From assembly GCA_003489505.1 (NCBI GenBank), contig DNMA01000179.1, forward strand, positions 1 to 13,197: DNA of 13,197 nucleotides, in the 5' to 3' direction. Under the pieces are notes generated by a model that saw only the letters and a list, made by a program, of their open reading frames with translations, was not told where the DNA came from and ran no database searches. This document shows positions 5,321-12,525 of the stretch, in pieces. This DNA comes from Legionellales bacterium (GTDB taxonomy: Bacteria > Pseudomonadota > Gammaproteobacteria > Legionellales > Legionellaceae). A program made the translations under genes and the position numbers. Position 1 is the stretch's first letter. Each line of letters begins with the position of its first letter.

Positions 5321-5951
5321 ATGGCGATTGAGGTATGGGGTCATCCAATAAATGATTAATGCGATAAAATTCATCTTGCCTAAATAATTGATAGCATTCT
5401 GGGATATGGATGACTTTATTTTCTTGGTCTTTTGCAAATTCAATAATGGCTAGTATTTTTTGCAGATGATGTTGAAAAGTGGTCTTTTCAACAATACCAA
5501 AAAAAGAATAGAAATAAGGCTGCATCATCATATAGCGAAGGGTCTGTGCAAATTTTTTTCCAGGTATATCTGAATAATTAAATTCTATGGCTTGAAATAA
5601 TCCCATCAGTGTTGAGATGTTAATATCTGATTCAGGGGATTTTTGATTTTCCAGTTCTTCTTCAATATCCACCATTTCATCTTCATTCGAGATAATTAAT
5701 AGTGATGGAGCGCTTCGTGCATCACCGGAATCAAAAGAAGAAACAGGCGATTCAGAGCGACTATCAGGACAAAGTAATTCAGGCTCAGATACTTCGACCT
5801 TTATGGGTTGAGGGTTAGGAGGATTTTTAGGCTCTTGGGGGTGAATCACCGCATGGATGTCAGGCATGAAGATGTATCCTGATATAACGGTTCCCACAGT
5901 CATTAACAAGCCAGAATACTGCGCAAGGATTTGTGCATTAAAGTGTCTCAT
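5304..5951 (-). CDS. Unknown single-pass membrane protein, Pro/acidic linker
   Basis: A 215-residue protein of unknown family. Residues about 11-30 form one membrane segment or uncleaved signal anchor (QYSGLLMTVGTVISGYIFMP). A proline-rich stretch follows (HPQEPKNPPNPQPIKVEV), then a serine/acidic low-complexity region to about residue 108 with a run of Glu/Asp (EDEMVDIEEELENQ). The C-terminal ~105 residues look folded and helical, rich in aromatic residues (FAQTLRYMMMQPYFYSFFGI, ECYQLFRQDEFYRI). This is the layout of an anchored domain on a flexible tether. The start at 5951 has AGGA 5 nt upstream. A promoter candidate at 5990-6017 lies in front of it. Nothing identifies an enzyme. A secreted effector is conceivable but unsupported. 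Confidence 0.6.
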   Translation of the reverse strand: MRHFNAQILAQYSGLLMTVGTVISGYIFMPDIHAVIHPQEPKNPPNPQPIKVEVSEPELLCPDSRSESPVSSFDSGDARSAPSLLIISNEDEMVDIEEELENQKSPESDINISTLMGLFQAIEFNYSDIPGKKFAQTLRYMMMQPYFYSFFGIVEKTTFQHHLQKILAIIEFAKDQENKVIHIPECYQLFRQDEFYRINHLLDDPIPQSPFTPLM

Positions 5952-5983
5952 TTCATTCCTTTAATTGAAAGACAAAAATAACA

Positions 5984-6013
5984 TTGACAATTATCCATCA
6001 AAAGAGGTATTTG
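5984..6013 (+). promoter_or_regulatory. Candidate promoter of the FlgM-like gene
   Basis: Consensus -35 TTGACA (5984-5989), 18 nt, then a weak -10 TATTTG (6008-6013). No sigma-28 type promoter is visible. The element occupies the same DNA as the opposite promoter at 5990-6017. Confidence 0.35.
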
Positions 6014-6017
6014 TAAA
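5990..6017 (-). promoter_or_regulatory. Candidate promoter of the 215-residue membrane protein
   Basis: On the minus strand: TTTACA (6017-6012), 16 nt, GATAAT (5995-5990), each one mismatch from consensus. The start would be near 5983, giving a leader of about 32 nt. Confidence 0.5.
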
Positions 6018-6046
6018 GTATCGGGAATGAAAAAGGAGATTTTAAT

Positions 6047-6241
6047 ATGCTCAAGGATGATGCCCCGTGTTTCATGGATGTATGTTTTGAAAGTTTTAAT
6101 CTGTTCAGAAAAGAAAAAATGAAAGCCATACAAGAATCTATTGCTCAAGGTGATTTCATGATTCATCCAAAAATCATTGCAAGTAATTGGCTTAATCATG
6201 AATTTCAAAATTTTCAAATTCCTGAACAAGTAGAAGAATAA
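6047..6241 (+). CDS. FlgM-like mini-protein (putative anti-sigma factor)
   Basis: A 64-residue soluble protein. Residues 23-52 align by eye without gaps to the C-terminal sigma-28-binding part of FlgM. The block EKMKAIQESIAQGDF followed by MIHPKIIASNWLNHE corresponds to E. coli ERVEALKLAIRNGEL, KMDTGKIADALINEA. The invariant Ile-x-x-Gly, the Lys/Ile-Ile-Ala and the spacing are kept. FlgM holds sigma-28 (FliA) inactive until the flagellar hook is complete. Here the usual disordered N-terminal half is nearly gone (FlgM is about 97 residues) and no flagellar gene lies nearby. The start is strongly supported by AAGGAG 8 nt upstream of the ATG, which favours this strand over the overlapping minus-strand ORF. 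A membrane protein gene follows after 66 nt. The target sigma factor, if any, is unknown. Confidence 0.55.
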   Translation: MLKDDAPCFMDVCFESFNLFRKEKMKAIQESIAQGDFMIHPKIIASNWLNHEFQNFQIPEQVEE

Positions 6242-6307
6242 GGCTCATATTGTGTCTTTTTAGGGTTTGGGTTAATATCTTCGCGTGTTTAATCATGAGG
6301 AAGTATA

Positions 6308-6826
6308 ATGCAAACTCAAAGAGAAGAATTTTTTTCAAAAGTTTATCAAGGTTTTAAAGCTGAATTAGAAACGCGTGAATTTTTAGGATTGGTTTTGAAT
6401 CTAGACCAATTTAAAAATATTTATCAAGCGATCTTAGTTGCAGGTATTTATTTAGGTGTTTCAGCACTGATTGCAACTATTTTTCAACCGCTAGCTTATC
6501 TGGGTGCTATCGTTGCATTCGGTATGGGTATTTACTCTTTATTCTCAGCAGCTATCAATTACGCTGAACCTGAAAAAGCCAAACAAATGGTGATTGAATC
6601 AGCTTATTGTTTCGGTGGATATTTAGCTTTAAGTTTTATGCCAGTATTTTTATCTTTAGTCGCTGTCGGTTCTATTCTTTATAAGTCTTATGACATATTC
6701 CCTCATAAAGAAGACATTAAGCAAGGAGCTAAAACTGCCTGGACTGGTTTCAAAGCTTTATTCTCTCAAGTCGAACATGCAGTTGATGAGGCATTAAAAG
6801 GGCCTTTAGATAATAAATCGGTTTAA
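6308..6826 (+). CDS. Three-helix membrane protein, hypothetical
   Basis: A 172-residue protein with no recognised family. A polar N-terminal region of about 38 residues (QREEFFSKVYQGFKAELETR) precedes three hydrophobic segments: about 40-60 (AILVAGIYLGVSALIATIF), 62-83 (LAYLGAIVAFGMGIYSLFSA) and 103-125 (YLALSFMPVFLSLVAVGSIL). Between the second and third lies a charged loop (YAEPEKAKQM). The C-terminal 45 residues are amphipathic and probably cytoplasmic or membrane-lying. The start is supported by AGGA with 7 nt spacing. A weak promoter (TTGTGT, 17 nt, TAATAT at 6250-6278) may serve it, or it may be read through from the FlgM-like gene. It ends in a terminator shared with the convergent dehydrogenase gene. 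Confidence 0.65.
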   Translation: MQTQREEFFSKVYQGFKAELETREFLGLVLNLDQFKNIYQAILVAGIYLGVSALIATIFQPLAYLGAIVAFGMGIYSLFSAAINYAEPEKAKQMVIESAYCFGGYLALSFMPVFLSLVAVGSILYKSYDIFPHKEDIKQGAKTAWTGFKALFSQVEHAVDEALKGPLDNKSV

Positions 6827-6842
6827 TACGAATTTGAAAATG

Positions 6843-6870
6843 AGGTGCTGTTTGCCAGCACCTTTATTTT
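6843..6870 (+). terminator. Terminator shared by two convergent genes
   Basis: Perfect 8-bp stem AGGTGCTG / CAGCACCT (6843-6850 and 6856-6863) with loop TTTGC, then TTATTTT. On the minus strand the same hairpin follows the dehydrogenase stop codon and is trailed by TCATTTTC, so it can act in both directions. Confidence 0.85.
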
Positions 6871-7601
6871 GCATTCATGCGCAAGGCACCATCTAAACGG
6901 ATAACCTCGCCATTGATGTATTCGTTTTCAATGATGTGAGCCATCAGGCTTGCATATTCCTCAGGTTTTCCCAGTCGATGAGGAAAGGGAACGGTTTTGC
7001 CTAATTCAATTTGTACCTCTTCTGGCATATTGGCCATCATAGGCGTTTGCATGATGCCGGGTGCGATAGTATTGACTCGAATCTGATGTTGAGCAAATTC
7101 TCGTGCTAGTGGTAAAGTCATGGCAGCAACCCCACCTTTAGAGGCACTATAGGCCGCTTGGCCTATTTGTCCATCAAAAGCCGCCACTGAAGCGGTGTGA
7201 ATAAAAATCCCTCGGGTGAGGCCTTCGCTAGCCGGAAGGGTCATCATTTTTTCAGCCACCAAACGCATGACATTAAAAGTGCCTACCAAATTGACCTGAA
7301 TGACTTGGTTAAATTCTTCTAAAGGCATAGGGCCATGTTTGCCAACGACTCTTTTTGCCGGCGCGATGCCTGCGCATTGAATGCAAATATTGGGGATACC
7401 AATTTTTTCAATAGTTTGCATCAGTGCGTTTTGCACCGACTGTTCAAGGGTAACGTCACAATAGATTTGGTGTGAAGTCTTGGGTTCTTGTCTATCCCAA
7501 GAAACGACATTCACACCGCGTTTTTGTAGATACTCAACAGTTGCTTGACCTAAACCCGAGGCGCCACCAGTGACAATGGCTCTGGTATTTTTAAGCTCCA
7601 T
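6864..7601 (-). CDS. Short-chain dehydrogenase, HSD10-like
   Basis: NAD-dependent short-chain dehydrogenase/reductase of 245 residues. The Rossmann motif TGGASGLG is at 11-18, CDV at 48-50, CAGIA (usually NAG) at 76-80, and the catalytic Ser138 (TAS), Tyr151 and Lys155 (YSASK). The pattern HIIENEYINGEVIRLDGALRM at the C-terminus and the GKHGPMPLEEFNQVIQVNLV region are characteristic of type 2 3-hydroxyacyl-CoA dehydrogenases (HSD17B10 group), which oxidise 3-hydroxyacyl-CoA in fatty-acid or branched-chain breakdown. Substrate remains inferred. Its ATG lies inside the end of the isochorismatase-like gene (11-nt overlap), with GGAG 7 nt upstream. It is the third gene of the rlmI operon and ends at the shared terminator. 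Confidence 0.9.
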   Translation of the reverse strand: MELKNTRAIVTGGASGLGQATVEYLQKRGVNVVSWDRQEPKTSHQIYCDVTLEQSVQNALMQTIEKIGIPNICIQCAGIAPAKRVVGKHGPMPLEEFNQVIQVNLVGTFNVMRLVAEKMMTLPASEGLTRGIFIHTASVAAFDGQIGQAAYSASKGGVAAMTLPLAREFAQHQIRVNTIAPGIMQTPMMANMPEEVQIELGKTVPFPHRLGKPEEYASLMAHIIENEYINGEVIRLDGALRMNAK

Positions 7602-8157
7602 GTTCTTGCTCCATTTTCATAAAGGCTTGATTGAGGGTTTTAAAAACGGGGCTGCCGGCTTGTTTTATCCATTCGTAAAAGATCATTTCCGAGGTAATCA
7701 GAGTCACACCAGCTTGCTTCATTCTTTCTAATGCTGCATGATGGTCTTGTAAATGTCTTGCAGAAATAGCATCGAGTACCACAAATACTTTTGCCCCTGC
7801 ATCCACTAAATCCAGCGCAGTTTGCAAGATGCAAACATGGGTTTCAATCCCAACTAATATCACCTGTTTACGATGGAGATTTTGCCATTCTTGTTGAAAA
7901 TGGGGGTCGCGATAGGCTGAAAAACTTTGTTTTTCAATCACGACATGCATAGGGAGGAGGCCTCTGAGTGGCTCGATAGTATACCCCAAACCTTTGGGGT
8001 ATTGCTCACAAACCAAAACTGGCACATCTAATTCACTGGCTAGTCGCATCAGCCATTCGCAACGATTGACCATGCTTTTAGCATGAATCACTTTGGGGGT
8101 CAGTTTTTCTTGAACATCAACGACCACTAAACACGATTTATCTTTATCGAGTAACAT
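7591..8157 (-). CDS. Isochorismatase-like cysteine hydrolase
   Basis: A 188-residue member of the isochorismatase-like superfamily of cysteine hydrolases. The catalytic triad is visible: Asp14 in VVVDVQEKL, Lys76 in VIEKQSFSAY and Cys109 in GIETHVCILQTALDL. The following VFVVLDAISARHLQDH and ITSEMIFYEW, PVFKTLN are typical of the ISOC1/ISOC2 and YcaC-like branch rather than EntB; no aryl-carrier domain is present, so a siderophore role is unlikely. The physiological substrate is unknown. The ATG at 8157 is chosen because it opens the domain at the usual place, 19 nt after rlmI, with AGGAG 11 nt upstream; the open frame reaching 8259 would overlap rlmI by 83 nt. It overlaps the dehydrogenase gene by 11 nt. 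Confidence 0.88.
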   Translation of the reverse strand: MLLDKDKSCLVVVDVQEKLTPKVIHAKSMVNRCEWLMRLASELDVPVLVCEQYPKGLGYTIEPLRGLLPMHVVIEKQSFSAYRDPHFQQEWQNLHRKQVILVGIETHVCILQTALDLVDAGAKVFVVLDAISARHLQDHHAALERMKQAGVTLITSEMIFYEWIKQAGSPVFKTLNQAFMKMEQEHGA

Positions 8158-8176
8158 CCTGTTATGAACTCCTAAT

Positions 8177-9352
8177 TTAAAGAATACAAACCAATACCGC
8201 AGTGAGATAATTCCCTTCTGGGAACATCGGTAATACCGGGTGGCAAATACTGGGCCCATAGCTTCCTAGTATCTGAATTTGTCTAAGTTCTGCAATCGCT
8301 TGCTCACTCACCAGACGAATAAATTCAGTGGTACTTAAAGCAGATGAACAATTACATGTCATTAATATACTACCAGATTGCATATTACGAAAGACTTGAC
8401 GATGTAAAAAGCGATAGAGGTTTTTCGCTTGGTTGAGATGTTTTTTGGAAGGAACCAATTTGGGAGGGTCTAAAATAATCACATCATAATCTTTGGCATG
8501 GTCTAAATATTTTTTAGCATCTTCTACCACCCATTCTATTTGCTCGACACCATTGAGTTTGGCATTTCTTTTAGCGTGTTCAATGGCTGCAGCTGAACTA
8601 TCTACGGCTGTGACTTGACTGGCGCCAGCTCTTGCTGCATGTAAGGCAAAACCCCCATGGTAGGTATATAAATCTAATACTTTTTTACCTTTACACAATT
8701 GCGCTACACGCTCATGATTTTCTCTTTGGTCCAAATAAATACCTGTTTTTTGGACTTTATCGAAATGAATTTCAAATTGAACACCGGCTTCTTTTGCAAT
8801 CGTGCTTAAATTTTTTGCTTCATCGCGATAAGGTGTATACCAGCCATCTTGTTTGAGGGGCTTTTCTTGGCCCAGCCAAACAAGTTTTTGTTCGGGGAAA
8901 TATTTTTTTAGAATTTTTAAAATAGCTTCTCTTTGTAACTCTACCCAGTAAGCCGATGATGAAATGACTGTGACATCATGAAATACATCAATGACCAAAC
9001 CCGATAAACTGTCACTTTCACTATTACACAAACGATAAGAGTCTGTTTGTGTGTTGGGGAAATTCAGGGTTTTTCTCAAATGAATGGCTTGCTCCAAGCG
9101 ATATTGAATGATGTCTTGCCATTTTTTGAATTTTTTCATGAGACTGGCATGGGCTAACATGCGTACCCGATACAGTGAGTGAGGGTTATAAAAGCCACCA
9201 CCAATGAGATGTTCATTGGCGTCAAAGACCTCTACCCAATCACCTGCTTGGGGTTGTCCCATGATTTTTTGAATAGCATTGGGAAACACCCAAGGGTGGC
9301 CTTGTATGATTTTTTGTTGCTTTTCTGCAGAAAGAATAATTTTTGTGCTCAT
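8177..9352 (-). CDS. rlmI: 23S rRNA (cytosine-C5) methyltransferase, RlmI-like
   Basis: SAM-dependent RNA methyltransferase; in E. coli RlmI makes m5C1962 in 23S rRNA. Length is 391 residues against 396. An N-terminal PUA domain (about 1-75, with HPWVFPNAI and GDWVEVFDANEHLIGGGFYN) binds RNA. A central RlmI-like domain is followed by the Rossmann fold from about 195. Key motifs are TGIYLDQRENHE, the SAM loop LDLYTYHGGFALHAARAGA, Asp251 (VTAVDSS), DPPKL at 295-299 and the catalytic cysteine segment CNCS at 333-336. The C-terminal HPVLPMFPEGNYL is a family signature. Two adjacent ATGs exist (9355 and 9352); GAG 6 nt before the second favours 9352. It is the first gene of a three-gene operon, divergent from hemL. 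Confidence 0.92.
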   Translation of the reverse strand: MSTKIILSAEKQQKIIQGHPWVFPNAIQKIMGQPQAGDWVEVFDANEHLIGGGFYNPHSLYRVRMLAHASLMKKFKKWQDIIQYRLEQAIHLRKTLNFPNTQTDSYRLCNSESDSLSGLVIDVFHDVTVISSSAYWVELQREAILKILKKYFPEQKLVWLGQEKPLKQDGWYTPYRDEAKNLSTIAKEAGVQFEIHFDKVQKTGIYLDQRENHERVAQLCKGKKVLDLYTYHGGFALHAARAGASQVTAVDSSAAAIEHAKRNAKLNGVEQIEWVVEDAKKYLDHAKDYDVIILDPPKLVPSKKHLNQAKNLYRFLHRQVFRNMQSGSILMTCNCSSALSTTEFIRLVSEQAIAELRQIQILGSYGPSICHPVLPMFPEGNYLTAVLVCIL

Positions 9353-9381
9353 CATTTACTCAAATTTATATAGTGGACATG

Positions 9382-9390
9382 ATTTTAGCA
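9382..9390 (-). promoter_or_regulatory. Candidate extended -10 promoter of the rlmI operon
   Basis: Minus strand TGC-TAAAAT, an extended -10 with no clear -35. It would start transcription near 9375, about 23 nt before rlmI. Confidence 0.35.
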
Positions 9391-9401
9391 AACTTTTCAT
9401 A

Positions 9402-9430
9402 TTGATGCTCTAGTCCGTAAGGGGTATAAT
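9402..9430 (+). promoter_or_regulatory. Sigma-70 promoter of hemL
   Basis: TTGATG (9402-9407), 17 nt, perfect TATAAT (9425-9430). The start would be near 9437, giving a leader of about 23 nt. This is the best promoter match in the window. Confidence 0.7.
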
Positions 9431-9459
9431 ATGTAAAAATTAATCCATATGGTTTTTAT

Positions 9460-10746
9460 ATGAACAGATCAGTGCAATTATTTGAAAGAGCTCAACAATC
9501 CATTCCTGGCGGAGTCAATTCTCCAGTACGCGCATTTAAGGGTGTTGGTGGCAGCCCCGTCTTTATCGAAAAAGGGCAGGGGGCCTATTTATTTGATGTC
9601 GATGCTCAACGCTATATTGATTATGTGGGTTCTTGGGGGCCATTAATTCTTGGTCATGCTCACCCTAAAGTGATTGAAGCAGTTGAACGTTCTTTGTATC
9701 AAGGCATGACTTTTGGTGCGCCCACTGAAATTGAAATTCATATGGCTGAAAAAATTTGTGAATTGATGCCATCCATTGAAAAAGTTCGAATGGTCAACTC
9801 AGGTACTGAAGCCACCATGACGGCTATTCGCATGGCAAGAGGGATTACTGGCCGTCAAAAAATTGTGAAATTTGCAGGTTGTTACCATGGTCACAGTGAT
9901 TCTTTATTGGTAAAAGCAGGCTCTGGACTCCTGACCCTTGGTGAGCCATCTTCTCCGGGTATTCCTAAAAGCTTAGCCGCCAATACTTTAACGGTTGATT
10001 TTAATGATTTAGAGGCTATTGAGCTTTTATTTGCAGAATATGGCACAGATATTGCCGGTATCATTGTAGAACCTGTTGCTGGAAATATGGGGATGGTTTT
10101 ACCTGAGCCCGGTTTTTTACAGGGTTTGCGAAAAGTTTGTGATGAATATCAAGCTATTTTAATTTTTGATGAAGTCATGACCGGTTTTCGTGTCGCTTTA
10201 GGTGGCGCGCAATCCATTTATAATGTCACGCCTGATTTAACCACCTTAGGTAAGATTATAGGTGGTGGGATGCCAGTGGGCGCTATTGGCGGTCGAGCTG
10301 ATTTAATGGACTGTTTATCTCCAGTGGGTTCAGTGTATCAAGCAGGCACACTCGCAGGTAATCCTTTGGCGATGGCAGCAGGTCTTGCGACCCTAGAAGC
10401 CATCTCTCAAGCGGGTTTTTATGATATATTAAGTCAGAAAACAGCTGCATTGGTGCAAGGAATGCAAGAAATAGCAAATCAGCTTGCCATTTCTTTGCAA
10501 ACTGTTTCGCTCGGTGGTATGTTTGGGTATCAATTCAACACCAAAGAGCACATTCGTAATTATCAAGATGTCGCAGGCTCTGATGAGTCTTTATTTAGAA
10601 AGTTTTATCATCAAATGCTTTCTCGAGGAGTTTATCTTGCGCCTTCCATGTATGAAGCAGGCTTTGTGTCTCAAGCACATAGCATGGATGATATTGCCAA
10701 GACCCTCGAAGCCTTTGCAAGCGCACTCAAAGCCATTTCAATTTGA
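9460..10746 (+). CDS. hemL: Glutamate-1-semialdehyde 2,1-aminomutase
   Basis: PLP enzyme that converts glutamate-1-semialdehyde to 5-aminolevulinate, the C5 route to heme. The 428-residue length matches the family (E. coli 426). Hallmarks are the N-terminal [17 protein letters not shown], the [18 protein letters not shown] segment, [33 protein letters not shown], the aspartate of [11 protein letters not shown], and Lys265 in [13 protein letters not shown], the residue that forms the Schiff base with PLP. The TLAGNPLAM motif follows. It is complete, with no missing active-site residue. The ribosome site before the ATG at 9460 is weak, with no canonical AGGAG. A near-consensus promoter lies upstream. 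No terminator separates it from the com1-like gene 66 nt downstream, so read-through is likely. Confidence 0.97.
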   Translation: MNRSVQLFERAQQSIPGGVNSPVRAFKGVGGSPVFIEKGQGAYLFDVDAQRYIDYVGSWGPLILGHAHPKVIEAVERSLYQGMTFGAPTEIEIHMAEKICELMPSIEKVRMVNSGTEATMTAIRMARGITGRQKIVKFAGCYHGHSDSLLVKAGSGLLTLGEPSSPGIPKSLAANTLTVDFNDLEAIELLFAEYGTDIAGIIVEPVAGNMGMVLPEPGFLQGLRKVCDEYQAILIFDEVMTGFRVALGGAQSIYNVTPDLTTLGKIIGGGMPVGAIGGRADLMDCLSPVGSVYQAGTLAGNPLAMAAGLATLEAISQAGFYDILSQKTAALVQGMQEIANQLAISLQTVSLGGMFGYQFNTKEHIRNYQDVAGSDESLFRKFYHQMLSRGVYLAPSMYEAGFVSQAHSMDDIAKTLEAFASALKAISI

Positions 10747-10753
10747 TAGAAAT

Positions 10754-10782
10754 TTGGTATGATGGAAGTGTTATGATATGCT
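10754..10782 (+). promoter_or_regulatory. Weak candidate promoter of com1-glyQS
   Basis: TTGGTA (10754-10759), 17 nt, TATGCT (10777-10782), in the 66-nt gap between hemL and the com1-like gene. Both hexamers have two mismatches. Confidence 0.3.
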
Positions 10783-10812
10783 GTAAAATTCATGCTTAAT
10801 AGGAGATAATCG

Positions 10813-11634
10813 ATGAAATTAAAAAATATTGCCTTAGTTGCAATGTTAGCAAGTTCGCAATTTGGATGGGCACAAGCTAATCAAATCAATCCTGCCGCAG
10901 CAGCGCCTGTTGCAGCACCTGCACCAGCTGCAGCGACTTTTTCAGCTTCTCAGCAAAAAGAAATTGAAGCTTTAGTTGCCAACTACTTAGTGCAAAACCC
11001 TGAAATTTTATTAAAAGCGTCACAAGCGCTACAAGAAAAACAACAAAAAGAAATGCAAGCGCAAGCAGCATCTTTTATTAAACAAAATTCTGCACAATTA
11101 TTAAATGAAAAAATTTCTGTAGCAGGTTCTCAAAATCCTAATGTGACTATTGTTGAATTCTTTGACTACTCTTGTGGCCATTGCATCAAAATGAGTTCTG
11201 TCATGTCAGAATTAATGAAGAGCAATCCAAATGTTCGTGTGATTTATCGCGAATTCCCAATTTTTGGTGAGAAATCTATCAATGCTTCTAAGGCTGCATT
11301 GGCTGCTGGCTTACAAGGCAAATATTCTCCAATGCATGAAATCTTATTTGCGACCAAAAATATTGATGACAAAGCAATTATGGCTGCTGCTAAAAAGCTC
11401 AATTTAAATATGGCTAAATTCCAAGCGGATATGAAAAGCCAAGCAGTTGCAGATGATTTAGCTGCAAATCGTCAATTGGCTGAAAAAATGAAATTATTTG
11501 GAACACCTGTATTTATCGTGATGTCTACACCAAATGGTCAAGCCAATGATGCGGTTAATCCTGTCATGATCCCTGGTTCTACATCTTTAAGCAACTTACA
11601 AAATGTTGTAAAAATGGTTGCTGAGGCAAAATAA
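10813..11634 (+). CDS. Com1/ScsC-like periplasmic DsbA-family protein
   Basis: Thiol-disulfide oxidoreductase of the DsbA superfamily, 273 residues. A signal peptide (MKLKNIALVAMLASSQFGWA) is followed by an Ala/Pro-rich linker to about residue 42. A helical N-terminal extension (SQQKEIEALVANYLVQNPE, then a Gln/Lys-rich coiled stretch) is of the type that oligomerises ScsC-like proteins. The thioredoxin-fold domain carries the active site C121-G-H-C124 in FFDYSCGHC, YREFPIFGEKS, and the cis-proline P232 in GTPVF. This architecture matches Com1, the immunodominant surface-associated protein of Coxiella burnetii (about 252 residues); whether it oxidises or isomerises disulfides is not readable. 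AGGAG lies 7 nt before the ATG. The gene ends only 3 nt before glyQ. Confidence 0.9.
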   Translation: MKLKNIALVAMLASSQFGWAQANQINPAAAAPVAAPAPAAATFSASQQKEIEALVANYLVQNPEILLKASQALQEKQQKEMQAQAASFIKQNSAQLLNEKISVAGSQNPNVTIVEFFDYSCGHCIKMSSVMSELMKSNPNVRVIYREFPIFGEKSINASKAALAAGLQGKYSPMHEILFATKNIDDKAIMAAAKKLNLNMAKFQADMKSQAVADDLAANRQLAEKMKLFGTPVFIVMSTPNGQANDAVNPVMIPGSTSLSNLQNVVKMVAEAK

Positions 11635-11637
11635 TTT

Positions 11638-12522
11638 ATGCAAACGTTTCAAGATTTAATCGCAACCTTGTTGGGCTTTTGGAGCCAACAAGGTTGTGTT
11701 GTTTTACAACCTTTCGATATGGAAGTTGGCGCAGGGACTTTTCATCCTGCAACATTTTTAAAAGCAATTGGTCCTGAGCCTTGGAAAACAGCTTATGTGC
11801 AGCCCTCTAGAAGACCGACTGATGGTCGTTATGGAGAAAATCCCAATCGGCTGCAACATTATTACCAAATGCAGGTCATTTTAAAACCATCTCCTTTGCA
11901 AATTCAAAATCTATTTATTGAATCACTTAAAGCAATTGGCGTGAATCCTTTAGAAGATGATGTGCGATTTGTAGAAGACAACTGGGAATCTCCAACTTTA
12001 GGAGCATGGGGCTTAGGCTGGGAAGTTTGGCTCAATGGCATGGAAGTTGCGCAATTCACCTATTTTCAACAAGTCGGTGGCATTGCTTGCCAACCAGTGA
12101 CTGGTGAATTAACTTACGGTCTTGAGCGATTGGCGATGCATGTCTTGGGTGTGAATTCAGTTTATGATTTACCATGGACAAAAGATGGACAGCGCACCAT
12201 CACTTATGGTGATGTCTTTTTACAAAATGAAAAAGAAATGTCTGCTTATAATTTTGAATATGCAGATACAGAAATGCTTTTTAGACATTTTGATGACTAT
12301 GAAAAACAAGCTACTCGTTTGATAGAATTATCATTATCCTTACCAGCGTATGAAATGGTGATTAAAGCTTCCCACGTCTTTAATTTACTCGATGCGCGAC
12401 ATGCCATATCGGTGACAGAGCGTCAACGATATATTTTACGTGTTCGTCAGCTATCGCGTGGTGTTGCAGAAGCTTATTATCAATCTCGAGAACAAATGGG
12501 TTTTCCTTTAATAAAAGAGTAA
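11638..12522 (+). CDS. glyQ: Glycyl-tRNA synthetase alpha subunit
   Basis: Class II catalytic subunit of the bacterial alpha2-beta2 glycyl-tRNA synthetase, which activates glycine. It is 294 residues (E. coli 303). Signature segments include [36 protein letters not shown], the motif 2 region [39 protein letters not shown] and the motif 3-like [13 protein letters not shown]. All are intact. The ATG is 3 nt after the com1-like stop codon; GAGG 11 nt upstream, inside the preceding gene, may serve as ribosome site. glyS follows after 3 nt, so com1-like, glyQ and glyS probably share a transcript and expression of the three is coupled. Confidence 0.97.
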   Translation: MQTFQDLIATLLGFWSQQGCVVLQPFDMEVGAGTFHPATFLKAIGPEPWKTAYVQPSRRPTDGRYGENPNRLQHYYQMQVILKPSPLQIQNLFIESLKAIGVNPLEDDVRFVEDNWESPTLGAWGLGWEVWLNGMEVAQFTYFQQVGGIACQPVTGELTYGLERLAMHVLGVNSVYDLPWTKDGQRTITYGDVFLQNEKEMSAYNFEYADTEMLFRHFDDYEKQATRLIELSLSLPAYEMVIKASHVFNLLDARHAISVTERQRYILRVRQLSRGVAEAYYQSREQMGFPLIKE

Positions 12523-12525
12523 TCA

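Noticed and set aside
5948-6229. A 93-codon minus-strand ORF ending in an ATGA overlap with the 215-residue membrane protein start
   Set aside because: It is antisense to the FlgM-like gene, has no ribosome site and no domain, and crosses the intergenic promoters. The plus-strand frame has AAGGAG and a FlgM-like pattern. The ATGA overlap alone is not enough.
8158-8259. Longer isochorismatase-like start at 8259
   Set aside because: It would overlap rlmI by 83 nt and add a 34-residue basic/aromatic extension that is not part of the family fold.
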